A model generated the notes under the pieces. It searched no databases, had not been told where the DNA came from, and saw only the letters and a program-made list of their open reading frames with translations. From Hyphomicrobiales bacterium (GTDB taxonomy: Bacteria > Pseudomonadota > Alphaproteobacteria > Rhizobiales > Phreatobacteraceae), in the NCBI GenBank assembly GCA_017304475.1, contig JAFKKV010000020.1:153996-217995 (forward strand): a stretch of DNA of 64,000 nt. The letters run 5' to 3'. The first letter of the stretch is position 1. Every line of letters starts with the position of its first letter. Below, in pieces: positions 9,320 to 17,926 of this stretch. A program made the position numbers and the translations under genes.

Positions 9320-11221
9320 TCACAAGCTCACTCCGAAGCGTTCACCCCACAGGCCGAGATTGACGATGCGCCAGAGGGTGAAATCGACGTTGCGACGTCC
9401 GTCCAGCATGTCGGCGGCGAGCGCACGCACGCCATCGGCATTCATAAGGCCGGGATAGCGCGCCAGCGTGGCTTCAATGCCCTCGGTGACAAGGCCGCGC
9501 AACGGTCCACGGAACCAGATCTGTTCCGGCGTCGCGAAGCCCAGCTTGTCGCGCCGCTCCTGGATCACCTCCGGCAGAATACCGGCCATGCCCTTGCGCA
9601 GCACACGCTTGGTATCACCGCCTACGATCTTGTGGTCATTGCCAAGCGCCAGATCGAGTTCGACAAGCGGGTGGTCGAGGAACGGCACACGCGCCTCGAT
9701 GGAATGGGCCATCGAGTTGCGATCCTCCCAATGCAGAAGCATGGCGAGGTTCGAACCATAGGTCAGCGTGAGGCACAGGCTGCGGATATCGGTGACCGTC
9801 GGCAAGCCGAGCAGGTCCGATGCGACCTGCAATGCCGTCCCCTGTGTATTTCCGCGTTCGCGCAAAAGGTCGGTGCCAAGCCAGTCATGCTGCACCATCG
9901 CGTGATGCTTTCGGCGCAGGACATGCGAGATGCCCTTGGGCAGAAGTGGAACGATATAGTGGCGCAATTGCTCGGCGACGGGCGTACCGTGATAGCGGTT
10001 GCGTTCCATGATGGTGCGGAACAATTGGCCGAACCGCCGCCGGCGCGTGAGGTCGGCCATGTAATAGGAGAAGCCGCCATGATAGCCGGCGAGCTGTTCG
10101 TCGGCGCCCTGGCCGTCGAGCATCACCTTCACGCCGACACGCCTGGCCTCCTCGAACACGCACCATTGCGCGAAGATCGATGTCGAGCCGAAGGGCTCGT
10201 CCTGGTGCCAGGTGATATCGGAGGCCTTCTGGAAGACATCCTCCGCCTTGGGAAATATGAAGTGCGGCTGGGTATGCGCGTGCGCTACCACCGCATCCAT
10301 GAACGGCTTTTCGTCGACACTCTTTTCCGCGTAGCAAGCCGAGACGGTGTTGACCTTGGCGCCGCCCTTGCCCGAGCCGAGCAGGTTCGACATCAGGCAG
10401 ACAATGGCCGAGGAATCGAGGCCTCCCGAGAGGCATGAGCCGACCGGCACGTCCGAGCGCAGGTGCAACTTGACGGATTCGCTCAGCAGCTCGCGAAAGC
10501 GCTCCGCAGCCTCGGCCTCGCTGATCCTCAATTCGCCCGCAGTGGCGGGATACCAGCGTCGGACACAGGACGCGAGCGATACGGCACGCTCGGTGGCAAT
10601 GGTGATGCATTCACCGCCACGCAGCTGGTTGATGCCGTCGAACATCGTCTCCGCGCTATGGTCGGCGATGCCGGCTGCAAGAAAGTCATGGACGCGCGCC
10701 ATATTCATGCGCCCGCTCAGGCCTGGCAAACCGAGGAGCTGTTTGATCTCCGAGCCGAATGCGATGCCCTTTGGCGTTTGCACCATGTAGAGCGGCTTGA
10801 TGCCATAGCGGTCGCGCGCGGCGAACAGGGTCTTGTCGCGGTCGTCCCAGATGACGAGCGAGAACATGCCGCGCAGGCGATCCAGCATCGCCTCGCCCCA
10901 GATTATATAGGCGCGCAATAGAACTTCGGAATCGGACTCGGTGACAAAGACCTCGCCCTTTGCGCGCATCTCCTCGCGCAATTCGATGTAGTTGTAGATC
11001 TCTCCGTTGAAGACCATGTGGAAGCGGCCGGAAGCGTCGCTCATCGGCTGAAGCCCGGCATCCGACACATCGATGATCGCCAGCCGACGATGCCCCAGCG
11101 ACACAGGCCCGGCCGGGCTCGCAAATTCACGCCAGCCGCGCCCGTCGGGGCCGCGATGGGCGACAATGTCGATCCTCGCCTGGTCCGGCGCGAAGCCGAC
11201 CGATCCGAACAATCCGCACAT
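9320..11221 (-). CDS. asnB: Glutamine-dependent asparagine synthetase-like amidotransferase 2
   Basis: A 633-residue homologue of the neighbouring amidotransferase with all signature elements: Cys2 in MCGLFGS, GHRRLAIIDVSDAG, FNGEIYNYIELR, the PP-loop SGGLDSSAIV, and LDGQGADEQLAGY. Two diverged complete copies next to each other argue for two carboxyl acceptors, or one carboxylate at two stages, not simple redundancy. It is preceded on the same strand by a regulator gene ending 94 bp upstream. Specificity for a uronic acid is inferred from the surrounding UDP-uronic acid genes and is not visible in the sequence. Confidence 0.88.
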   Translation of the reverse strand: MCGLFGSVGFAPDQARIDIVAHRGPDGRGWREFASPAGPVSLGHRRLAIIDVSDAGLQPMSDASGRFHMVFNGEIYNYIELREEMRAKGEVFVTESDSEVLLRAYIIWGEAMLDRLRGMFSLVIWDDRDKTLFAARDRYGIKPLYMVQTPKGIAFGSEIKQLLGLPGLSGRMNMARVHDFLAAGIADHSAETMFDGINQLRGGECITIATERAVSLASCVRRWYPATAGELRISEAEAAERFRELLSESVKLHLRSDVPVGSCLSGGLDSSAIVCLMSNLLGSGKGGAKVNTVSACYAEKSVDEKPFMDAVVAHAHTQPHFIFPKAEDVFQKASDITWHQDEPFGSTSIFAQWCVFEEARRVGVKVMLDGQGADEQLAGYHGGFSYYMADLTRRRRFGQLFRTIMERNRYHGTPVAEQLRHYIVPLLPKGISHVLRRKHHAMVQHDWLGTDLLRERGNTQGTALQVASDLLGLPTVTDIRSLCLTLTYGSNLAMLLHWEDRNSMAHSIEARVPFLDHPLVELDLALGNDHKIVGGDTKRVLRKGMAGILPEVIQERRDKLGFATPEQIWFRGPLRGLVTEGIEATLARYPGLMNADGVRALAADMLDGRRNVDFTLWRIVNLGLWGERFGVSL

Positions 11222-11315
11222 TGCAGCTAATCTCTCCGTATGCAGCCGGCGTAGCTGCGGAACGCTAGGCGCATCGGTCTCACCGCATCACGCGCGCCAT
11301 AATCGGCGATTTCGA

Positions 11316-11996
11316 TCATCGCCCGGCCTCGCCTGCGGTGATCGTGATCGACAGCATGGCGGGCACCAGTACGCCCGCAGGCCCCACGCCGGCGGCAAGC
11401 GCGTCATATGTCGCCTGCGCGTCGCCGATGGCCGTGACAACCCAGCCATCAGGCGCGGGCGCGACATCGGCCACCTGCTTGGCCACGGCAACGCTCAGCA
11501 GATGCTGCCTCTGCATGCCGGCATCGACCACCGCGGCGATCGTGACGCCCTGCTCCGCCGCCGAAAGAATGGCGATCTCAGCCAGGTCGCTGCCACCGAC
11601 AAGGCCGACATTGCGCCACCCCCGGCGCCTGGCTTCCGCCATAAGCTCTGCGCATTCGCCCCTGGCGCGGCGGAAGAAGGTGAGCGACCAAGCGAGATAT
11701 TCCGCCGTCAACCGCGACTTTTCCGCGAAGCCCTGCGGGGTCAGGTAATAGGCATAGCGGCGCGACGGGGCTTGCTGAACCTTGATCAGCCCCTTTTTCA
11801 CGCAGCGCTTGATGTAGGTGTTGACGAGGCCGAGCGCGACGCCCAGTTCGCTGGCCAAGCGCCGCTGCGACACATGTGCCTCCCGCTCCACCGACGCGAG
11901 AAGGCTCGCAATGTGACCGCGCTCCGTTTCGCTGTCTGCGACGTCGTCGGCATCGGCCCGCCCGATCGGCAGCTTGTAGTCGGTGGCCATCGTCAT
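11316..11996 (-). CDS. Winged-helix regulator fused to a Rossmann-like domain
   Basis: A 226-residue protein in two parts. Residues about 25-100 form a winged helix (VSQRRLASELGVALGLVNTY as the HTH, then GLIKVQQAPSRRYAYYLTPQGF as the wing). Residues about 125-220 look like a small alpha/beta nucleotide- or CoA-binding fold (NVGLVGGSDLAEIAIL, then IAAVVD). Proteins of this design occur in polysaccharide loci, where I infer they sense a nucleotide or sugar nucleotide. Two tandem 15-bp palindromes lie just upstream and overlap the end of the preceding gene, pointing to autoregulation. A second ATG at 11990 is possible. No strong ribosome site is visible. Confidence 0.75.
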   Translation of the reverse strand: MTMATDYKLPIGRADADDVADSETERGHIASLLASVEREAHVSQRRLASELGVALGLVNTYIKRCVKKGLIKVQQAPSRRYAYYLTPQGFAEKSRLTAEYLAWSLTFFRRARGECAELMAEARRRGWRNVGLVGGSDLAEIAILSAAEQGVTIAAVVDAGMQRQHLLSVAVAKQVADVAPAPDGWVVTAIGDAQATYDALAAGVGPAGVLVPAMLSITITAGEAGR

Positions 11997-12012
11997 GGCA
12001 GACGCCTACCAT

Positions 12013-12051
12013 GTTCATCGCGTGAACGTCAAATTCGTTCACGGCGTGAAC
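12013..12051. promoter_or_regulatory. Tandem palindromic operator upstream of the winged-helix regulator
   Basis: Two palindromes share the form GTTCAYSGCGTGAAC: GTTCATCGCGTGAAC at 12013-12027 and the perfect GTTCACGGCGTGAAC at 12037-12051. Their centres are 24 bp apart. The whole block, CATG to CATG at 12010-12054, is also close to a larger dyad. It lies 17 bp upstream of the regulator start and overlaps the last codons of the glycosyltransferase gene. Paired symmetric sites next to a DNA-binding protein gene most simply mean binding by that protein. This is inference from position and symmetry. Confidence 0.65.
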
Positions 12052-13265
12052 ATGGTCTCCGCACGCGCCAGCAAAGGCGACAGGACCCCACGCAGGACGG
12101 CCCGCTCCTCCTCCCAGCAAAGGGTGGCGGCGGCAAGACGCGCTTTGGCCTTGAACGCACTGACGCTCTGGCGCGTCAAGCCATTGATGGCATCGGCGAT
12201 CGCCATGGTGCTGGCATCTCGGCTCACCACGCCGACATCATAGCCTTCGACGACACCCTTGAGGTCCACGCCGGGCGAGACAGCTGCCGCCAAGCCCGCG
12301 CCGATATATTCGAAGATCTTGTTCGGCAAGGTGAAGTGCCTTTGGATAGTGTCGAGCGGTTGAAAAAAAACTCCGAGATCGGCCGACCGCGCCGCGACCG
12401 GCATGACTTCGTCGGGTTTCACAGCCGGCTCGAAACCGACGAGATTGGCCCGATCGATAGCCGCAGCGCGGCGTTTCAAACTGGCGAGATAGCCTTCCTG
12501 ACCATCGCCGCGGATGGTCAGCCGATGCGGCTCGCGCCAGTGCGGGATCGAATCGATCAGCGTTTCCAGCCCACGGTCCGGCAGCACCTGGCCGTGATAG
12601 AGAATACGCAAAGGCCAGGGCGTCTCCACGGTTCCAGGAAGTTCGATGCTGTCGGGGATGCTGCGCACCACTGTAGGCACAGTCGCGAGGCGATATTGCG
12701 CCTGCAAGGCCTCGGCCAGGCGTGGACCGACCGTCGAAACGCTGTCAGCGGCAGCAATGTCCGCGCGCTCAAGCTGTTTCACCATCGGCTTGTAGACGAA
12801 GCGCCACCAACGACTCTCGTCGAACTCGAGTGTCGCGAACTCATGCGTGTCGTAATACACGAGTGCTCCCGTCCGGGCCTTGAAGGCCGCCGCGACGACC
12901 AGCGCCGGCCAGTCATTGGCGACGACAAGGCGCGGGCGCGCACGCATCAATTGTCCGAAGGCCCAGCGATGGCGTGGCTCGACCCAGAATCCGGCGCGCG
13001 CCGCCCACAGTCCAAGATGCGAGGGCACCTGCCGCGCAGCTGTTTTGAGGCGATGCCAGGTTGACGGCTGCGGCACGGGCCAGCGCGCGAGTGCAAAGGG
13101 GATGGTATCTGCCGCGCCGCCATAGGCGATGACCAAGGGGCGATGGCCCATAGTCTTGAGCAGTGCACATTGGCGCAGCACGCGACTGTCGCGCGCGATC
13201 GGCGAAAAAGACAACACGGCGACCATGCCGCCCCAGTTGTTCGGGTCGAACTCAGCCTCGGCCAT
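12039..13265 (-). CDS. Glycosyltransferase family 1/4 type
   Basis: A 408-residue GT-B type transferase. The N-terminal domain begins MVAVLSFSPIARDSRVLRQ. The C-terminal donor domain contains LRILYHGQVLPDRGLETLI, then TIRGDGQEGY, and DLGVFFQPLD followed by LPNKIFEYIGAGLA, which corresponds to the donor-binding E-x7-E region. It would add a sugar from a nucleotide donor to the lipid-linked glycan at the cytoplasmic face. The ATG at 13265 has a GAGG site at proper spacing; residues from an earlier in-frame start are Arg-rich and unlike the family. Specificity is unknown. Confidence 0.85.
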   Translation of the reverse strand: MAEAEFDPNNWGGMVAVLSFSPIARDSRVLRQCALLKTMGHRPLVIAYGGAADTIPFALARWPVPQPSTWHRLKTAARQVPSHLGLWAARAGFWVEPRHRWAFGQLMRARPRLVVANDWPALVVAAAFKARTGALVYYDTHEFATLEFDESRWWRFVYKPMVKQLERADIAAADSVSTVGPRLAEALQAQYRLATVPTVVRSIPDSIELPGTVETPWPLRILYHGQVLPDRGLETLIDSIPHWREPHRLTIRGDGQEGYLASLKRRAAAIDRANLVGFEPAVKPDEVMPVAARSADLGVFFQPLDTIQRHFTLPNKIFEYIGAGLAAAVSPGVDLKGVVEGYDVGVVSRDASTMAIADAINGLTRQSVSAFKAKARLAAATLCWEEERAVLRGVLSPLLARAETMFTP

Positions 13266-13367
13266 GGATTGCCTCGATCTTGCGGTCCGGTGCCGCCGCT
13301 CGCGCCTTGGCGCCGGCGTCGTTGACCTTGGCCGGCGCATATTGCCGACGAGGCACCGCAATGACCA

Positions 13368-14531
13368 TCACTGCCGGCCTCCGCTGCGCCGCGCGGCAAC
13401 GCAATCGCGCAAGACGGCGGCCACGTCTTCCACCCTGTAGCGCCAGTCAAATCTGGTCTCGATCGCAATCCGCCCGTTGCGGCCCATGGCATCGGCTCGG
13501 GTCGAGTCCGCCACGATTGCCCCGATTGCCGTCGCCAGCGCGCCGACATCAGCGGGCGGTATGACGAGGCCGCAGTCGAGTTCGCGCACCAGATCGCCCT
13601 GAAACGGCAGGTCGGTGACGATCACCGGCCGGCCGCTCGCCATGCCCTCGAAAAGCTTGAGCGGGGCAACCCCTCCGGCGCTACGGGCGCCATGGCCTTC
13701 GATGGGGCACAGCACCGCAAGGGCGCGCGCCGCGAGTCCGGCCACCGCCGCGCGCGGCAAATACCCCGCCGCGACGACGCGTCGGTTCGACGCGGCTGCG
13801 GCGGCTACCGCCTGGCCGCCGGCCCCCTCACCGACCACGACAAGCAAAACCCCCTGTGGCCAAGAATCGCTCTGGGTTGCCGCCAACATCGTGGTGATGC
13901 CGTGCCAGGCCACAAGGCCGCCGAAAAAAACGACATAGGGTTGGGCGATCACCGGCCCCCCGGGGGCATCGGGGCGAAACACGGTCCCATCGGCGCCATT
14001 CGGCACGACATGAACGCGCTTGTCGTCACCCACGACACCCACCACCCAGGCGGCAAGCCCGGGCGTCACCGCGATCAGCGCGGCGGCGTGGCCATACTGC
14101 CAGTTCTGGGCACCTCGCAACATCCGAGTCACCCAGGTGGGCAGCCCATAGGTCACACCGATATCGTCAGTGCGGCCGTTGATTTCATGCACCACGGGCT
14201 TGCCCATTATCCGCGCAATCCCGCTGAAAAGCAGGGCGGCCGGATGCGCACGGACATAGGCGATGTCCGATCGCATGAGCTGGACAAGCGCCGCGAGTGT
14301 CAGGCGGGTATAGAGCCAGAGCCGGAACAGCATCGACTTTCGCGCGCCCGGCGCAATCTCCTGGGCCACCAGAACCGTCGGCAGGCCGGCCGCCGACAGC
14401 CCATCGGCGACGATCCGCACATGCGTATGGGGTCCCTGCCCCGGCACGAGCGGTTCAACGCTGAGATAGACGATCCGCAACAGCTCGCTGGCAGCTTGGC
14501 GCATTCGGTTGTCGTTTTCGCCTCTCGTCAT
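13368..14531 (-). CDS. Glycosyltransferase family 1/4 type
   Basis: A roughly 387-residue GT-B enzyme. The N-terminal part has LSVEPLVPGQGPHTHVRIVADGL, a middle segment GKPVVHEINGRTDDI, and the C-terminal donor domain reads YVVFFGGLVAWHGI, LLVVVGEGAGG and PLKLFEGMASGRPVIVTD, the family's conserved E-x7-E region. The start is uncertain between 14531 and 14504; the latter has a GAGAGG at rather long distance. It lies 102 bp upstream of the other glycosyltransferase and 97 bp downstream of the N-acetyltransferase gene, and so belongs to the same unit. The linkage formed cannot be told. Confidence 0.84.
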   Translation of the reverse strand: MTRGENDNRMRQAASELLRIVYLSVEPLVPGQGPHTHVRIVADGLSAAGLPTVLVAQEIAPGARKSMLFRLWLYTRLTLAALVQLMRSDIAYVRAHPAALLFSGIARIMGKPVVHEINGRTDDIGVTYGLPTWVTRMLRGAQNWQYGHAAALIAVTPGLAAWVVGVVGDDKRVHVVPNGADGTVFRPDAPGGPVIAQPYVVFFGGLVAWHGITTMLAATQSDSWPQGVLLVVVGEGAGGQAVAAAAASNRRVVAAGYLPRAAVAGLAARALAVLCPIEGHGARSAGGVAPLKLFEGMASGRPVIVTDLPFQGDLVRELDCGLVIPPADVGALATAIGAIVADSTRADAMGRNGRIAIETRFDWRYRVEDVAAVLRDCVAARRSGGRQ

Positions 14532-14628
14532 CGCGCGGGTCGACTTAGCCGCACCGGCCAGGCTGCAAAAGGCTGGCGACGATACCGACTCAGCGCTGAG
14601 ATATCGGCGAGCGTGGCCCGCCAATCAC

Positions 14629-15234
14629 TCACACGTCGACTTCCTCGAGCCTGCCCTCAGGCGTCTCGCGATAACGCGCGCCCGTCAATGGACAGGTGAG
14701 ATCCTTGCCCAGTCTTTCCCCTGCCTTGCTCATCCAGCCGATGCGCCGCGCCGGCACGCCGGCCATCAATGCGTAATCGGGCACGTCCTTCGTCACCACC
14801 GCCCCGGCGGCAATGAAGCAATAGGCGCCGAGCGTATTGCCACAGACGATGGTGGCATTGGCACCGATGCTCGCGCCAGTCTTGACCAGGGTGCGGCGGA
14901 ATTCGGACTTCCGGCTCAAGAAGGCGCGCGGATTATTGACATTGGTGAAGACGCAGGAGGGGCCGCAAAACACCCCGGCCTCCAGCTCCACGCCGTCATA
15001 GAGCGCGACATTGTTCTGGATCTTGCAGCCGTCGCCGACGGTCACCCGTGGACCGACCATGACATTCTGCCCCAGCACGCAGTCTCGCCCGATGGCCACG
15101 CCGGACAGCACATGCCCGAAATGCCAGATGCGCGTGCCGGCTCCCACGCTCACGCCGTCGTCCACATAGGAACTCTCGTGGATCAGAACGCCAGGAAAGC
15201 GCGCGTCTTCCCGCATTTGCACAGGACCGGCCAT
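14629..15234 (-). CDS. wbpD: UDP-2-acetamido-3-amino-uronate N-acetyltransferase (WbpD/WlbB-type)
   Basis: A 201-residue left-handed beta-helix acyltransferase with hexapeptide repeats throughout. The segments IWHFGHV, LGQNVMVGPRV, KIQNNVALYDGV, VFCGPSCVFTNVNNPRA and GANATIVCGNTLG are hallmarks of WbpD/WlbB, which acetylate the 3-amino group of UDP-2-acetamido-3-amino-2,3-dideoxy-glucuronate using acetyl-CoA. Trimeric cytoplasmic enzyme. The substrate would be made by the products of the neighbouring wbpA, wbpB and wbpE homologues, so recognition rests on both family and context. The gene starts 5 bp after the wbpB homologue ends. Confidence 0.92.
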   Translation of the reverse strand: MAGPVQMREDARFPGVLIHESSYVDDGVSVGAGTRIWHFGHVLSGVAIGRDCVLGQNVMVGPRVTVGDGCKIQNNVALYDGVELEAGVFCGPSCVFTNVNNPRAFLSRKSEFRRTLVKTGASIGANATIVCGNTLGAYCFIAAGAVVTKDVPDYALMAGVPARRIGWMSKAGERLGKDLTCPLTGARYRETPEGRLEEVDV

Positions 15235-15239
15235 GGCAA

Positions 15240-16178
15240 TCAGCCCTTGATCTTGGCCGTGACGACCGGGTGTCGCTCGCCACCCAGCGTCAGCGGCAGC
15301 GTGCGAAAGGCCGAAACCACTTCGATGGAGAAGCGCACGTCGTCAAGGCCGTAGCCTTGGCCGGCGAGAATATTCTCATAGGAACGGGTGTGCAGGTCGG
15401 TGAAACCGTCGGAGAATTCGACCTCCTCGCCGTCCACTGTGATCGAGCGGTAGGTGGTTTTCTGCCCCTTGGCGCCCTCGGGTAAATCGTTGCGATCGAC
15501 CGACAGGAACCAGCGGACATCGGCCTTTTCATATTCGAGGAAGCCACCGGCGCGCTCGCCTTCGCGAAGATGCGCCTTCTGCGACTTCAGCGGCCCGAAG
15601 ACAAAGGCCAGCATGTCGAAGAAATGCACACCGATATTGGTGGCAACTCCGCCCGATTTGGCGTCCTCACCCTTCCAGGACGCGTGGTACCAGCGCCCAC
15701 GCGACGTAATGTAGGTGAGGTCGACCGCATGGCGGGCATTGGATGCCGCCACCTTGTCGCGCAGCGCGATGATGGCCGGATGCAGCCTGAGCTGCAGGAT
15801 CGTGTTGATCCTGCGGCCCGTATCGGCCTCGATCTCGGCCAGCCCATCAATGTTCCAGGGGTTGAGGACCAGGGGCTTTTCGCAGATCACGTCCGAGCCG
15901 GCGCGCAAGCCGAAGCGAATATGCGCATCGTGCAGATAGTTCGGCGAGCAGATGCTGACATAGTCGATGCGTTCACCCTTCCGCCGCAGCTTGTCGACGT
16001 GCCGGTCGAAGCGCTCGAACTCGGTGAAGAAGTGGGCGTCTGGAAAATGGCTGTCGATGATACCGACCGAATCGTTCGGATCGAAAGCCACCTTCAGGTC
16101 ACCGTTCACGGCCCTGATAGCCTTCATGTGGCGCGGGGCGATGTAGCCGGCTGCCCCGATCAGCGCGAAACTCGTCAT
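15240..16178 (-). CDS. wbpB: UDP-N-acetyl-glucosaminuronate 3-oxidase (WbpB-type, Gfo/Idh/MocA)
   Basis: A 312-residue NAD-dependent Gfo/Idh/MocA oxidoreductase. The N-terminal Rossmann motif is ALIGAAGYIAPRHM, the family EKP motif appears as VICEKPLVLNPWN, and the HDAHIRFGLRAG and LQLRLHPAI segments match WbpB/WlbA, which oxidises C3 of UDP-GlcNAcA to a 3-keto sugar for transamination. The ATG at 16178 is used because the longer frame adds only MNGRI and a purine-rich site precedes 16178. It lies between wbpA and wbpD homologues, in the order expected of an operon. Confidence 0.9.
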   Translation of the reverse strand: MTSFALIGAAGYIAPRHMKAIRAVNGDLKVAFDPNDSVGIIDSHFPDAHFFTEFERFDRHVDKLRRKGERIDYVSICSPNYLHDAHIRFGLRAGSDVICEKPLVLNPWNIDGLAEIEADTGRRINTILQLRLHPAIIALRDKVAASNARHAVDLTYITSRGRWYHASWKGEDAKSGGVATNIGVHFFDMLAFVFGPLKSQKAHLREGERAGGFLEYEKADVRWFLSVDRNDLPEGAKGQKTTYRSITVDGEEVEFSDGFTDLHTRSYENILAGQGYGLDDVRFSIEVVSAFRTLPLTLGGERHPVVTAKIKG

Positions 16179-16210
16179 GATCCGTCCGTTCAATCTGGTT
16201 TGGCGCCCCG

Positions 16211-17557
16211 TCAGGCCTTGACCACGTTGTCGCCGATCACGCCGGCCCGGGTGCAGGCGTTGCGCGTATCGACGACGAGCTTCGCCGCCCCGGCCAATTC
16301 TCGATAGTCGATCGCGTCATGATCAGTCGCGATCAAGACAGCATCGTAGGCCGCGATCGCGGTAGGCGTCAGCGCCACCGACTTGCGACCGGTCAACGCC
16401 GCATGCTCGCGGGTTCTCGGGATCACCGGCACATGCGGGTCGTGATAGTCCGTCGTCGCGCCACGCGCTTCCAGGATCTCGATCAGCCTGAGCGACGGGC
16501 TTTCGCGCATGTCGTCGATGTTCTTCTTGTAGGCGATGCCGATGACCAGCACCGCTGCCCGGGACAGGCCTTTGCCGGCGCTACGGTCCAGCGCCTCCGC
16601 GACCCGATCGACCACGTAATGCGGCATGCCCGTATTGATCTGTCCGGCGAGTTCGATGAACCGCGTGGTCACGTCGAATTCGCGCGCCTTCCAGGTCAGG
16701 TAGAAGGGGTCGATCGGGATGCAATGGCCACCGAGGCCAGGCCCCGGATAGAAAGGCATGAAACCGAACGGCTTTGTCTTGGCCGCCTCGATCACTTCCC
16801 AGACATCGATTCCCATCTTGTCGTAGATGAGCTTGAGCTCGTTGACCAAAGCAATGTTGACCGCTCGGAAGATATTCTCGGTCAGCTTCACCGCTTCGGC
16901 CGTACGCGAGGAACTGACCGGCACGGTCCGCACGATCAGCGCATCATAAACCGCCTTGGCGAGCCTGAGCGCCTCTGCTCCATCACCACCGACAACCTTC
17001 GGGATGGTCGAGGTCGAGAAGTCCTGATTGCCCGGGTCCTCGCGCTCCGGCGAGAAGGCAAGGAAGAAATCAACTCCACTCTTGAGCCCGGTCCGCTCGA
17101 GGCGTGGGCGCATCACCTCGTCGGTCGTGCCCGGCCACGTCGTCGATTCGAGCACGACGAGATGGCCCTTGCGCAGGCGCGGTGCGATCGCCTCGGCCGT
17201 GTTCTCGACATAGCTCAGGTCAGGCTCGCGCTGCTTCGAGAGTGGCGTCGGAACAGCGATGATGATGACATCGGCTTCCCTTATCCGATCGAAATCCGTG
17301 GTCGCCGTGAAACGGCCGTCCTTCACAGCCTGATTGATCGCCGTGGTCGGGATATGCTTGATGAAGCTCTCGCCACGATTGATCTGTGCGACGCGCGCTT
17401 CGTCGATGTCAAAACCGAGCACGGGAAACCCGGCCTTGCACGCCGTCAGGGCCAATGGGATGCCAACATAACCCAGGCCGATAATACCGATGACGTAGTC
17501 GCGGGCGGCTATGCGGACGACAAGATCGGAAACGATCGCCTCGGAATTTGCTGACAT
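16211..17557 (-). CDS. wbpA: UDP-N-acetyl-D-glucosamine 6-dehydrogenase (WbpA-type)
   Basis: A 448-residue nucleotide-sugar dehydrogenase that oxidises UDP-GlcNAc C6 to the carboxylate with NAD, the first step to di-N-acetylated uronic acids. Visible are the NAD motif GIIGLGYVGIPLAL, the central helix FRAVNIALVNELKLI, the catalytic cysteine in GLGGHCIPIDPFY, and the C-terminal domain with IAYKKNIDDMRESPSL. The ATG at 17557 has a GGGGA site and puts the NAD motif near residue 24, as in relatives. It is the first gene of the leftward unit wbpA-wbpB-wbpD and is divergent from wbpE across 369 bp. Confidence 0.92.
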   Translation of the reverse strand: MSANSEAIVSDLVVRIAARDYVIGIIGLGYVGIPLALTACKAGFPVLGFDIDEARVAQINRGESFIKHIPTTAINQAVKDGRFTATTDFDRIREADVIIIAVPTPLSKQREPDLSYVENTAEAIAPRLRKGHLVVLESTTWPGTTDEVMRPRLERTGLKSGVDFFLAFSPEREDPGNQDFSTSTIPKVVGGDGAEALRLAKAVYDALIVRTVPVSSSRTAEAVKLTENIFRAVNIALVNELKLIYDKMGIDVWEVIEAAKTKPFGFMPFYPGPGLGGHCIPIDPFYLTWKAREFDVTTRFIELAGQINTGMPHYVVDRVAEALDRSAGKGLSRAAVLVIGIAYKKNIDDMRESPSLRLIEILEARGATTDYHDPHVPVIPRTREHAALTGRKSVALTPTAIAAYDAVLIATDHDAIDYRELAGAAKLVVDTRNACTRAGVIGDNVVKA

Positions 17558-17926
17558 CGACAATTTCCCCGCGCCGGAAGGCAAGCGGAATTCCGCATGC
17601 CTTCCGAACCGAATGGCCGACACGCTCGTTGCACGGCGAGAGGCTTGCGTAAACGAGGCGCCCGTGAATGAGCGGCATGCCTGTGCACGCCCAGGCCGGG
17701 GATGTCAACGTCAGCCGGCCTGTGGTTCAGCCGCCGAACCGTGCTTGGGCGACCGCTTGCATCGCCCCCACGAAGCCGACGCGGCCCTGCCGGAACCGGC
17801 CTCGTCACCTCCGGAAAGACAAAGTGATTTGGGACCGAGGTCCGAGCCGTCTAGTTCCAACTGAAGAGGCCCGAATCAAACTGTCCGGCTCCCGCCAAGA
17901 CCGTCCGACGCCGAAGGACCCGCCCG
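17558..17926. other. Divergent intergenic region between wbpA and wbpE homologues
   Basis: A 369-bp stretch separates the divergent wbpA and wbpE genes. I see no credible gene in it; short frames are Arg- and Pro-rich and lack ribosome sites. It should hold the promoters for both directions, but no sigma-70-like pair or clear operator stands out. Confidence 0.6.

Noticed and set aside
7145..11221. Both asnB-like genes as ordinary asparagine biosynthesis
   Set aside because: Two diverged copies inside a polysaccharide locus with uronic-acid genes make sugar amidation more likely, though sequence alone cannot prove it.
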